Positions 55,920 to 64,000 of a stretch of 64,000 nt of DNA are shown in pieces. The stretch lies in the NCBI RefSeq assembly GCF_051175315.1, contig NZ_CP195100.1, positions 6,882,001 to 6,946,000 on the forward strand, in the 5' to 3' direction. How positions within the stretch are numbered: position 1 is the first letter of the stretch; each line of letters opens with the position of its first letter. The notes under the pieces were generated by a model. It was not told where the DNA came from and searched no databases. It was given only the letters and a program-made list of their open reading frames with translations. This DNA comes from Tundrisphaera sp051175315 (GTDB lineage: Bacteria; Planctomycetota; Planctomycetia; Isosphaerales; Isosphaeraceae). A program made the translations under genes and the position numbers.

Positions 55920-56720
55920 GGAGAGTCTCCGAAGCTCAAGGAGGACGACTTGCACTCTGGCGTGTGGACGCGACCCGGCGCGCCGCGCCGACGGACCAGG
56001 CCCGGTCTCTCCGAAACCTCTGCGGCGAGGCCGGGCCGGGATGATCGGGGCGTTCAAGATGCGTCGCATTGCCAACCATGGGCACTCCTGAAGAGATAGG
56101 ACGTGTTTCGGATTCCATGGAAAAAATCCGACCCGGCGGTCCTCCCCAATGACCCTCGACGGGGCCAATCGGAGGCCGTTCGCCTTGCTGGGCTCTCCGG
56201 GTGGGCCTCGCGACGGAGCGACGCGCCGCGTCCCCGACCGGGAACCTGGCGACCGGACGAAGTTACGGCCGCCATCGCGGGGCGGAACCGCGGGCGGGAG
56301 GAGGCCTTGAAGCGGCCCCGATGGATCGCTCGAATCGAGCCTCGCGGCGCGAAACGCCCGCCTCCCCGGCGATGGGGGAGCGGGCGTCCTCGCTCTACGT
56401 CGCGAAGCGGCACGCGATCCAGGTCCAGGTCGTCACGGCCCGCCGCACCAGGCCGCGCGGCCCCGGCCGGAAGTCGCAACGCCTGCGGATCGCGGCGGCG
56501 TCCGGGCCGTTCCCGGGCGATGTCCACGACAAGACAGTCCATGACGGGATGAAGGAGGTCACCCCGCCCGATGCGAGGCGGATGGGCGGCACGGCCCGCC
56601 TCGGAACGCCGCTCTCGACCCCGGCCCGCAAGCCCAGACGAGCGGGGCATCGCGGTCGGCTTCGAGGCGGACGCCGGCGGCGGGGTCGATCAGGGTGCCG
56701 CCCCGGCCGGGGCCCCGGGA
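55920..56720. other. Intergenic region between two minus-strand genes
   Basis: No supported gene. It must carry the promoter of the Kelch/Ig-like gene at its left side and the 3' end of the FG-GAP gene unit at its right. Confidence 0.4.
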
Positions 56721-58652
56721 CTATTTCGCCCGGGGGTTCTTCAGGTAATAGAACCGCCCGTCCTCGGCCCCGCCGAGGAAGTCGGGGATCCCGTCGCCGT
56801 CGAAGTCGACGACCGTGGGGCTGACGTCGTGGCCTTCGATGTTGGTCTCGGACAGGAGCCCGGCGTCCCGGAACCTCCAGCGGCCGTCGGCGGAGTCGAC
56901 CTGGCGGAGGAGCCGCGCGTTGGCGGCGTTGAGCAGGATGTCGAGCTTGCCGTCGCCGTCCCAATCCACGATGCAGAGCTTGCGGCGGCCGCTCTTGCCC
57001 GCGGCGCCGGGGTTCAGGCGCAGGGGTTGCCCGGCCTCATCGTCGAACACCCGCCTGGGGGGCAGGAGCACCAGGGCCCCATCACGTCGCGTCCTTTCGA
57101 AGAAGGCGAGGTAGCCCTCGTGGTCCAGCATGACCAGGTCCGCCAGGCCGTCGGCGTTCCAGTCGACGGCGCAGGGCGTGGTCCGCCATTGCGTCAGGAG
57201 GGCCTTGCCCTCCGGCCGGAGCCAGCCCCAGGCCAGCGACGGCTGCGGGCCGTCCCACTCCACCTCGACGGGTTGCGCCGGGGCGAGCGACGGCGCAACC
57301 CGCGTGCCGATGTTCCGATACCACTGGACCTTGCCCCAGATCGAGTTGACGACGAGGTCGGGCAGGCCGTCGCCGTCCCAGTCGGCGACCACCGGCGCGG
57401 TGTAGCCCCATTTGGCCTCGCACGGGCCCTGGATGCTGCCGTTCGGCCCGGCCATGATCCGGATCACCTGGCCCCCGGCCTCGATCAACTTCGGCCGGTT
57501 CCACCTCGGCCGCTCCACGCCGGGCCCGCTCAGGTTCTCGATGAAGCCGATGTAGCCGGCCGTGTTGCCCGAGATCAGGTCGACGTCCCCGTCGCCGTCC
57601 CAATCGAAGCCGAACGGCGTGGCCAGGGCGCCGAACTTCACGTCGTCGGCCTCCTGCCGGAAGTAGCGAGGGGGGAGGAACTGCGGCGTGCGGTCGGCCT
57701 GCGTCCGGCCCGTGTTCTCCACGAAGGCGACGCGGCCGTCCTCGTCGCCGACGATCAGGTCGGCGTCGCCGTCGCCGTCCCAGTCGACGGCCGTGGGCGT
57801 GATCATCTCCAGGTCCATGACGAGCGGCCTGCCGTCGGGGGCCGCCAGCCGGCGTTCGGCCGCGTACTCGGGGCGGGTCCGCGTGCCCGCATTCTCGAAG
57901 TAGGTGAAGCCATCGAGGAACTCGCCGCAGAGCAGGTCGAGGTCGCCGTCGCCGTCGAAGTCGGCGAAGTTGGGAGACGGCCAGCCGAACACCTCCGCCG
58001 GCCTCCCCCCCGCCATCACCTTCGCGGGCGGCTCGTACCGGGGCGCATCGGTCGTGCCGGCGTTGCGGGCGAGGTAGACGAAGCCCCGCAGCGGCCCGCG
58101 CGTCCATCGGCCGGAGGGGTCGTAGGCATTGTCCCAGCCGTAGTCGGTCCAGTCATCGGCCCCGACGACCAGGTCCAGGGCCCCGTCGCCGTCGTAATCG
58201 ACATACCGCCAGAAGTTGCCGCGGACCTTGTTGGGGTGGACGTTGGGGGGAACCGGCAGCTTCCGGGGCTTTTCCAGGCCCGAGCCCCGGAAGTCGGGAT
58301 ACTCGAACCCGGGCGAGAGGACGCGCGGGCGGCCATCGACGAGGCTCACCTGGACGTTCTGGAGTCCTTTGCCGATCCGCCGCGCCGGCGGGAACACCGG
58401 CATCGTCCCGCCCGCGGCCCCGGGTCCGGGGTTCGTGAACACGTAGGTGCCGTTGTAGGGCTTGTCCGGGCAGACGACCACGAGGTCGAGCCGGCCATCC
58501 CCGTCGGCATCCATTGGGAGGGGCCAGGCCCAGAGCCCGACGCCCAGGTCGACCACCAGGCCCGGGTGGTTGTACTTCAGCCGCTCCAGGTCCCCGGCCA
58601 GGACGCATCCCGGCCCCATCGCCAGACACAACCAGGCCAACGCGGTCCGCAC
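56721..58652 (-). CDS. Secreted FG-GAP/VCBS repeat protein
   Basis: 643 aa from a GTG at 58652 with GGAGGA 8 bases upstream. It starts with a signal peptide (RTALAWLCLAMGPGCVLA). The mature protein is built of repeats with the calcium-binding pattern DxDGDGxxDL (VDYDGDGALDLVVG, ADFDGDGDLDLLCG, VDWDGDGDADLIVG, FDWDGDGDVDLISG, ADWDGDGLPDLVVN, VDWDGDGKLDILLN, VDFDGDGIPDFLGG), a beta-propeller of integrin-like blades. Typical of planctomycete exported proteins; the ligand is unknown. Confidence 0.87.
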   Translation of the reverse strand: MRTALAWLCLAMGPGCVLAGDLERLKYNHPGLVVDLGVGLWAWPLPMDADGDGRLDLVVVCPDKPYNGTYVFTNPGPGAAGGTMPVFPPARRIGKGLQNVQVSLVDGRPRVLSPGFEYPDFRGSGLEKPRKLPVPPNVHPNKVRGNFWRYVDYDGDGALDLVVGADDWTDYGWDNAYDPSGRWTRGPLRGFVYLARNAGTTDAPRYEPPAKVMAGGRPAEVFGWPSPNFADFDGDGDLDLLCGEFLDGFTYFENAGTRTRPEYAAERRLAAPDGRPLVMDLEMITPTAVDWDGDGDADLIVGDEDGRVAFVENTGRTQADRTPQFLPPRYFRQEADDVKFGALATPFGFDWDGDGDVDLISGNTAGYIGFIENLSGPGVERPRWNRPKLIEAGGQVIRIMAGPNGSIQGPCEAKWGYTAPVVADWDGDGLPDLVVNSIWGKVQWYRNIGTRVAPSLAPAQPVEVEWDGPQPSLAWGWLRPEGKALLTQWRTTPCAVDWNADGLADLVMLDHEGYLAFFERTRRDGALVLLPPRRVFDDEAGQPLRLNPGAAGKSGRRKLCIVDWDGDGKLDILLNAANARLLRQVDSADGRWRFRDAGLLSETNIEGHDVSPTVVDFDGDGIPDFLGGAEDGRFYYLKNPRAK

Positions 58653-59137
58653 GGAAAAGTCCTCCCGGGCCAGAGGTGGGTCGATCGCGAATCCTCGGAT
58701 GTTAGCAGCCCGAGCGGATCGCCGCGATACACCGGGGCGTGAGAAAGGTTGTTGGGATGGTGGACGTCGACCCTGGGGGACCGGCCGGATCCGCCCCGGA
58801 ATCTCGACGATCGATCGTCTCGGCCTTGCCAGTCGGGACGGGCAGGACAACGAATCTTCAATGGATGCCCCATTTCTCATAGGCAACCCAATTCTTTGAA
58901 ATTCCCTCCTCCAACCTTGCCGACCCACACGACCGATCCACCCCGACTGCCAACCTTCCTTGACCCCTAAGTCGTTAGGGGTTATCAATGGCAGGACATT
59001 TCCTCTGAATTCCGTAGGACAGAATGGCGGTTTTCCCGGAAGAATCCCGCGGATCACCGAACAATCGGCCGCCTGGGTGCGTTTAATGTCCTCCGCCCGT
59101 GATTGGGAGGGCGCCAACCACCGGCGTAGGAGTCAAG
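58653..59137. other. Divergent promoter region
   Basis: Lies between the minus-strand FG-GAP gene and the plus-strand secretion operon. No gene supported. CCTAAGTCGTTAGGGG near 58967 forms a small inverted repeat. Confidence 0.4.
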
Positions 59138-61372
59138 ATGCCAGCGACCTGCGTCGACGTTTTGAGAAGTTGCACCGAGGCCATCGGCCTGGAGTTCGAT
59201 CCGGGCCTGGCCCGGCGGGCCGTCATGCGGCCCGGCCGGGACGTGCCCGGGGTGCTGTCCGAACCGTGGCAAGAGCGTTTGGCCCGGGTCGGCAAGGAGT
59301 TCGGCATCCGGATGACCCCTTCGCGGGCCACGGTGCGCGAGGCGATCGCGGCGGCGGCCCCCGGGCTGCCGGTGGTCGCCTGCATCCCGGCATCCGACGG
59401 CGAGGCGGGCGACCGTTGGGTCGTCCTCCTGGATCGGAAGGGGAGATCCGCGCGGGTGGCCGGGCTCGTGGAGGGCGAGGCGGACCGCTGGGTCGGCCCC
59501 CGCGACCTGGCCCGAGCCCTGGGCGTGACCGATCCCCGGAAGCCTCTGGAGTGGGCCTTCGCCCAGCCGATCACCCCGTGCAATGGCCTCGGCGCCCCGG
59601 ACGACGGGCACGGGCACGCTCATGGTCATGGTCACGGGCATGGCCACCACGAGGCGATCTCGCCCGTGCGGAGGCTGATCGGCCTGATGCGGCCCGAGGC
59701 GCAGGACCTCCGCCTGGTGGTCGCCCTGGCCGTGGTGGTGGGCCTCCTGACCCTGGCCACCCCGCTGGCGATCGAGGCCCTGGTCACGACGGTCGCGATG
59801 AGCCTGCTGATGCAGCAGCTCGTCGTCCTGTCGCTGGTCCTGCTCATCTGCCTCGGCTTCGCGGCGGCGCTGCGGGCGGCGCAGACCTACGTCGTCGAGC
59901 TCCTCCAGCGGCGGATCTTCGTGCGGCTGGCCTCCGACCTCGCCGACCGCCTGCCCCGCGTGCGCCGGGATGCCTTCGATCGCGAGTACGGGCCGGAGAT
60001 GGTCAACCGCTTCTTCGACATCCTGACGGTCCAGAAGGTCGGCTCGGCGCTGCTGCTGGACGGCCTGTCCGTCGTCTTCCAGGCGCTGATCGGCATCGGC
60101 GTCCTCGCCTTCTACCACCCGTACCTGCTCGGGTTCGACCTGATCCTGCTCGCGGCCATGGCCTTCGCCGTGCTGCAGCTGGGCCGGGGGGCGATCGCCA
60201 CGAGCATCCAGGAGTCGCGCGCGAAGTACGCCGTCGTCGGCCACCTGGAAGACCTGGCCCGGGCGACGCTGGCCTATCGGCCCGAGGGGGGCAGCGAACT
60301 GGCGCTGGACCGGTGCGATGCCCTGGCGCGGCGCTACCTCGGGGCGAGGAGCCACCACTTCGCGATCCTCTGGAAGCAGATCCTCTTCGCCCTGGCATTC
60401 CAGTGCATCGCGTCGACCGCCCTGCTGGGCCTGGGCGGCTGGCTGGTCATCCAGGGGCAGCTGACGCTCGGCCAGCTCGTCGCCGCCGAGCTGATCGTGG
60501 CGATGGTCGTCGGGTCGTTCGCCAAGTTCGGCAAGCACCTGGAAGGGTGGTACGACCTGATGGCCGCCGTCGACAAGCTCGGCCACCTGATCGACCTGCC
60601 GCTGGAGCGGCGCGGCGGCGAGCCCCTGCCCGACGGCGAAGACCCGGCGGCCCTGCGGCTCCGCGGCGTCTCGTTCGCCTACGAGGGACACCACGAGGTG
60701 TTCCACGGCCTGGACCTGGAGATCGAGCCGGGGGACCGCGTGGCCGTCGTCGGCCTGAGCGGGTCGGGCAAGAGCACGCTGGTGGACCTGATCTTCGGCC
60801 TCCGGGCCCCGTCGTCCGGGTCGATCGAGCTGGACGGGGTCAACCTCCGCGACGTGGGGCTGGAGTCGCTCCGCCGGCAGGTCGCCGTCGTCCAGGGGAT
60901 CGAGATCGTCGAGGGGACGATCCTGGAGAACCTGCGCGTGGGCCGGGATGAGCTGACGCTCGCCGACCTCCGCGAGGCCCTGGATGCGGTCGGCCTGAAC
61001 GACCAGCTCTCCGCCCTGCCCGACGGCCTGCACACGCGGCTGGCCGTCACCGGGGCGCCGCTGACGCAGGGCCAGGCCCGCCGCCTGATGCTGGCGCGGG
61101 CCATCGCGGGCCGGCCCCGGCTCCTGGTGCTCGACGAGGCGCTGGACGGGCTCGACCTCGAATCGCGGAGGACGGCATTCGACTCGCTGCTCTCCCCCAA
61201 GGCCCCGTGGACGCTGCTGGTGGTGACGCACAGCCAGGAGGTGGCCAGCCGCTGCCGCCGGGCGGTGGCCCTCGCCGGGGGAGGCGCCGAACACACGGTG
61301 GCGATGAGCAACGGCCATTCGCCGGACATTGAACAGTGGCTCAGGGAGACGTTGCGATGTCGGGCACATTGA
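59138..61372 (+). CDS. Type I secretion ABC transporter with degenerate C39-like N-terminal domain
   Basis: 744 aa from the ATG at 59138 (AGGAG 6 bases before). Residues 1-150 resemble the C39-like domain of RTX-type transporters and lack a peptidase Cys-His pair that I can identify. A His-rich linker follows (GHGHAHGHGHGHGHH, about 165-180), possibly metal-binding. The membrane domain spans about 190-480. The nucleotide-binding domain has Walker A GLSGSGKSTLVDL (Lys 545), an atypical signature LTQGQARRL in place of LSGGQ, and Walker B LLVLDEALDGLD. It is followed with a 16-base overlap by the HlyD-type gene. Confidence 0.85.
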   Translation: MPATCVDVLRSCTEAIGLEFDPGLARRAVMRPGRDVPGVLSEPWQERLARVGKEFGIRMTPSRATVREAIAAAAPGLPVVACIPASDGEAGDRWVVLLDRKGRSARVAGLVEGEADRWVGPRDLARALGVTDPRKPLEWAFAQPITPCNGLGAPDDGHGHAHGHGHGHGHHEAISPVRRLIGLMRPEAQDLRLVVALAVVVGLLTLATPLAIEALVTTVAMSLLMQQLVVLSLVLLICLGFAAALRAAQTYVVELLQRRIFVRLASDLADRLPRVRRDAFDREYGPEMVNRFFDILTVQKVGSALLLDGLSVVFQALIGIGVLAFYHPYLLGFDLILLAAMAFAVLQLGRGAIATSIQESRAKYAVVGHLEDLARATLAYRPEGGSELALDRCDALARRYLGARSHHFAILWKQILFALAFQCIASTALLGLGGWLVIQGQLTLGQLVAAELIVAMVVGSFAKFGKHLEGWYDLMAAVDKLGHLIDLPLERRGGEPLPDGEDPAALRLRGVSFAYEGHHEVFHGLDLEIEPGDRVAVVGLSGSGKSTLVDLIFGLRAPSSGSIELDGVNLRDVGLESLRRQVAVVQGIEIVEGTILENLRVGRDELTLADLREALDAVGLNDQLSALPDGLHTRLAVTGAPLTQGQARRLMLARAIAGRPRLLVLDEALDGLDLESRRTAFDSLLSPKAPWTLLVVTHSQEVASRCRRAVALAGGGAEHTVAMSNGHSPDIEQWLRETLRCRAH

Positions 61373-62850
61373 TCGAGACGGAGGGCCCGCCCGCGACGCC
61401 GGCCCCGCCGGCGACACGGGCCCCGGCCCGTCGGCCCAGGGCCCCGCGCGGGATGCACTCCGGCTCGGCGATCCTCCTGGCCCAGACCCCCCGGGCGATC
61501 CACAGGCTCGGCCGGGTGCTCGCGCTGTTCATGCTGGCCACCGGCGTCGGCCTGGCCTTCCTGCCCTGGCAACAGTCGGTCCCGGGGACGGGGCGGGTCG
61601 TCGGCTTCGCGCCGCTGGACCGCGAATTCCGGGTCGAGGCGCCGCTCTATGGGCGGGTGACGGAGTGGCATGTCCGCGAAGGGACCCGGGTGCGCGGCCC
61701 TCGCACCGAGGACGGCCGCGATGTCCCCGGCGATCTGATCGCCACGCTCTCCAACAACGACCCCGATTACCTCACGGCCCTGGAAGACCAGGCCGCCCGC
61801 GTCCGGGAGAAGCTCCAGGCGTATCGCGACCAGTACGACATGTATTCCCACATCGTCGAGACGATGGAATCGGCCCGCCAGCAGGCCATCGAGGTCGCGC
61901 GCAACGACGTCTCCGTCGGCGAGAAGAAGCTCGCCGCCGAGGGCCGCGACCTGGAGGCGATCCGGGCCAAGTACGAGACCGACGCGGTCCAGATGGGCCG
62001 CATCGGCCGCCTCGGCCCGCAGGGGCTCGCCTCGGGCCGCGAGCACGAGCTGGCCGACCTGACCCTGCGCGAGAGCCTGGCCAAGGTGCGCAAGGCCGAG
62101 GTCTACGTCGAGGCCGCCAAGGTCGAGCTCCAGGGCAAGCAGAACAAGCTGAAGGAGGTCGAGGCCAAGACCCTGGCCGACGTCGCCAAGCTCCGCAACG
62201 ACGCCCAGGGGGCCTCCGCCAAGGTGTCCGAGGGGGAGAAGGAGTTGCTGGAGATCGAATCCAAGGTCCGCAACCAGCGGTCCCAGGTGGTCCGCGCCCC
62301 GCGCGACGGGGTCATCCAGCGCCTGCTGGTCAACCAGGGGGCCGAGCAGGTCAAGGACGGCGACCCGATCGCCGTGCTGGTGCCGGAGACCTCCGAGATG
62401 GCCGTGGAACTCTGGCTGGACGGCAACGACATCCCGCTGGTCAACACCGGCGACCACGTCCGGCTGCAATTCGAGGGCTGGCCCGCCGTCCAGTTCGTCG
62501 GCTGGCCGTCGGTGGCCGTCGGCTCCTTCGGCGGCAAGGTCGCCCTGATCGATCCGACCGACAACGGCAAGGGCCGATTCCGGCTTTTGGTCGTCCCCGA
62601 GGCCGACTCGGCCTGGCCGTCCAACCGATACCTGCGTCAAGGTGTGCGCACCAAGGGTTGGGTGCTGCTCCGGCAGGTCCGGCTCGGCTACGAGATCTGG
62701 CGCCGCCTCAACGGTTTCCCCAAGGTGGTCGCCTCCGAAGAGCCGTCCGAGGCCAAGGGGGACGCGAAGGGGAACGCCAAGGGCTCGACCGCCGAGGGCG
62801 AGGACTACGGCGGCAAGGAAAAAGTGAAGCTGAAGCGACCCAAGTCCTAG
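61357..62850 (+). CDS. HlyD-family membrane fusion protein
   Basis: 497 aa from the ATG at 61357. A single membrane helix (about 50-72, VLALFMLATGVGLAFLPW) follows a proline-rich cytoplasmic tail. The biotinyl-lipoyl-like halves (VPGTGRVVGFAPLDREFRVE; VVRAPRDGVIQRLLVNQGAE) flank a long coiled coil (about 130-305). It bridges the ABC transporter and the outer-membrane channel in a type I secretion system. The C-terminal tail is Lys/Glu-rich. Confidence 0.88.
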   Translation: MSGTLIETEGPPATPAPPATRAPARRPRAPRGMHSGSAILLAQTPRAIHRLGRVLALFMLATGVGLAFLPWQQSVPGTGRVVGFAPLDREFRVEAPLYGRVTEWHVREGTRVRGPRTEDGRDVPGDLIATLSNNDPDYLTALEDQAARVREKLQAYRDQYDMYSHIVETMESARQQAIEVARNDVSVGEKKLAAEGRDLEAIRAKYETDAVQMGRIGRLGPQGLASGREHELADLTLRESLAKVRKAEVYVEAAKVELQGKQNKLKEVEAKTLADVAKLRNDAQGASAKVSEGEKELLEIESKVRNQRSQVVRAPRDGVIQRLLVNQGAEQVKDGDPIAVLVPETSEMAVELWLDGNDIPLVNTGDHVRLQFEGWPAVQFVGWPSVAVGSFGGKVALIDPTDNGKGRFRLLVVPEADSAWPSNRYLRQGVRTKGWVLLRQVRLGYEIWRRLNGFPKVVASEEPSEAKGDAKGNAKGSTAEGEDYGGKEKVKLKRPKS

Positions 62851-62863
62851 GCATGAGGCCACG

Positions 62864-64000
62864 ATGATCGCACGGATGCGCTGGCTGGCGGTCTTTCTCG
62901 CCGCCTGCGGACCGGCAGGAAGCCGGCCCGCGGCGGCCCAGGGTGTGCCCGACCCCACGTCTTCGCCCCGGCTGGGGCTGCCGTTCGGCACCGAACCCGA
63001 CCGCCTGTCCGGGCCCCCGCGGGCCGTGGGCGAGCTGCCGATCGGCGAGAGCCAACCCCCCTCGACCCTGCCGGGCAACCTGTCGGGTCCCCCGCGGGCC
63101 GTGGGCGAGTCGCCCCCGGGCACGCCGGGGTCGCCCGGGGCGGCCGGCGCCTCGGGGGGGGCGTCGCCCTTCGGCCTCGACCGCCCGTCGCCCGTGCTCC
63201 CACTGTCGCCATCCAACCCGTTCACGGGGATGCTGCCGGGCGGCTTCTTCCTGGGGGCCCAGCGGCCCGAATCGGCCCCCGGCACCACCGGGGACGCCGC
63301 GCCCACTCCCCCGTCGTCCGCCTCGGTCGGGATCGGCGGCGGGCCCCCCCTGGACCTGGAGGAGATCGTCGGCTCGGCCCTGCAATCCTACCCGCCGTTC
63401 CTGGCGGTCCTCGAAGAGCGCGGCATCGCCGCGGGCGATCTTCTCTCGGCGCGCGGGGCCTTCGACCTGAACCTCAACGCCGACACGCGGAATTACCCGC
63501 TAGGCTACTACCGCCGGAGCGTCCACGACGTCTTCATCGACCAGCCGCTGCGGGTCCTCGGCTCCGAGGTGTTCGCCGGCTATCGGCTCGCCGAGGGGCG
63601 CTGGCCGACATATTACAACTACCTCAACACCCGGGGCGGAGGCGCCTTCGTCGCCGGCTTCAAGCTGCCGCTGCTCAAGAACCGGGACATCGACGCCCGG
63701 CGGGCCAAGGAATTCCAGGCCGAGATCGAGCGGCGGAAGGTCGAGCCCACGATCCTGAAGGAACGCATCAGCCTGGTCAAGAACATCACCAAGGCCTACT
63801 GGGCCTGGGTCGGCACCGGCCAGGCGGTGGCGGTCTATCGGGATTTAATCCGGCTCGCCGAGTTCCGCGGCAAGTCCCTGGAAGCCCAGGTGAACGAGCA
63901 GCTCATCCGGCCGATCGACATCGTCGACTTCCGCCGGGTGCTCCTGTCGCGCCAGCAGCAGCTGGTCGCCATGGAACGGAGGTTCCGTCAGGCGGGCATC
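62864..64000 (+). CDS. TolC-family outer-membrane channel, 5' part
   Basis: The ATG at 62864 opens a frame that runs off the window end (379 codons visible). It has a signal peptide (WLAVFLAACGPAGSRPAAA), a long Pro/Gly-rich region with SGPPRAVGE repeated, then LDLEEIVGSALQSYPPFLAV, the usual start of the outer-membrane efflux (OEP) domain, and helical stretches (ERISLVKNITKAYWAWVGTG). It completes the type I secretion operon, 13 bases after the HlyD-type gene. Confidence 0.83.
   Translation, partial: MIARMRWLAVFLAACGPAGSRPAAAQGVPDPTSSPRLGLPFGTEPDRLSGPPRAVGELPIGESQPPSTLPGNLSGPPRAVGESPPGTPGSPGAAGASGGASPFGLDRPSPVLPLSPSNPFTGMLPGGFFLGAQRPESAPGTTGDAAPTPPSSASVGIGGGPPLDLEEIVGSALQSYPPFLAVLEERGIAAGDLLSARGAFDLNLNADTRNYPLGYYRRSVHDVFIDQPLRVLGSEVFAGYRLAEGRWPTYYNYLNTRGGGAFVAGFKLPLLKNRDIDARRAKEFQAEIERRKVEPTILKERISLVKNITKAYWAWVGTGQAVAVYRDLIRLAEFRGKSLEAQVNEQLIRPIDIVDFRRVLLSRQQQLVAMERRFRQAGI

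Noticed and set aside
1..64000. CRISPR array
   Set aside because: No run of regularly spaced direct repeats with variable spacers was found; the only short regular array is the iteron set at 40515-40626.

Overview
The window looks like a chromosome segment of a high-GC planctomycete, probably in or near the Isosphaeraceae. The signs are a very GC-rich coding style, a large surface protein whose N-terminus ends in the planctomycete-type LEERQLLAI motif, FG-GAP/VCBS secreted proteins, a GYF-AIM24 protein and a planctomycete-style type I secretion operon. This assignment is inference from gene content.

The main event is an integrated genomic island of about 49.5 kb (996-50453). A tRNA-Leu(UAA) gene (971-1055) marks the left end. 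A 60-bp exact copy of its 3' part (50394-50453) marks the right end, directly after an excisionase-like gene and a tyrosine integrase (48585-50271). Chromosomal sequence outside the island holds the tail of an HtrA-like protein on the left. On the right are a Kelch/Ig-like surface protein, an FG-GAP protein and a type I secretion operon (ABC transporter, HlyD, TolC).

The left half of the island (2813-24926) is a 22-kb, single-strand defence operon. It encodes all five class 1 DISARM proteins: DrmD (SNF2 helicase), DrmMI (adenine methylase), DrmA (helicase), DrmB (DUF1998) and DrmC (phospholipase D). Two kinds of gene are interleaved that I do not know as standard DISARM parts. One is a fused two-ATPase protein with a HerA/FtsK-like C-terminus, followed by an 86-aa protein. 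The other is a 679-aa reverse transcriptase set between drmMI and drmA with 12- and 28-bp gaps. A DUF262/HNH protein and a possible PD-(D/E)XK nuclease close the operon. An RT-containing, ATPase-containing DISARM variant is the best candidate here for an undescribed system.

The middle (24990-35664) holds a DUF3883 nuclease-like gene broken by three in-frame stops and no frameshift, some accessory genes (a secreted protein, a pRiA4b ORF-3-like protein, a membrane WD40-like protein, an XRE regulator), and a second defence pair on the minus strand: an IetA-like AAA+ ATPase with an IetS-like subtilase.

The right half (36244-50271) is the mobile-element backbone. It has small minus-strand genes including an ArdC-type antirestriction protein, each unit preceded by a related short leader element. 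A plasmid-like replication region follows: stem-loops, six ~20-bp-spaced iterons, a two-winged-helix Rep-like protein and an AAA ATPase, with a 14-bp motif occurring three times. Two XRE repressors, a solitary DNA methyltransferase, a HTH protein, Xis and Int complete it. I see no relaxase or conjugation genes, so the element is likely mobilised by other means or by excision and replication alone. No CRISPR array, rRNA or insertion sequence was seen.
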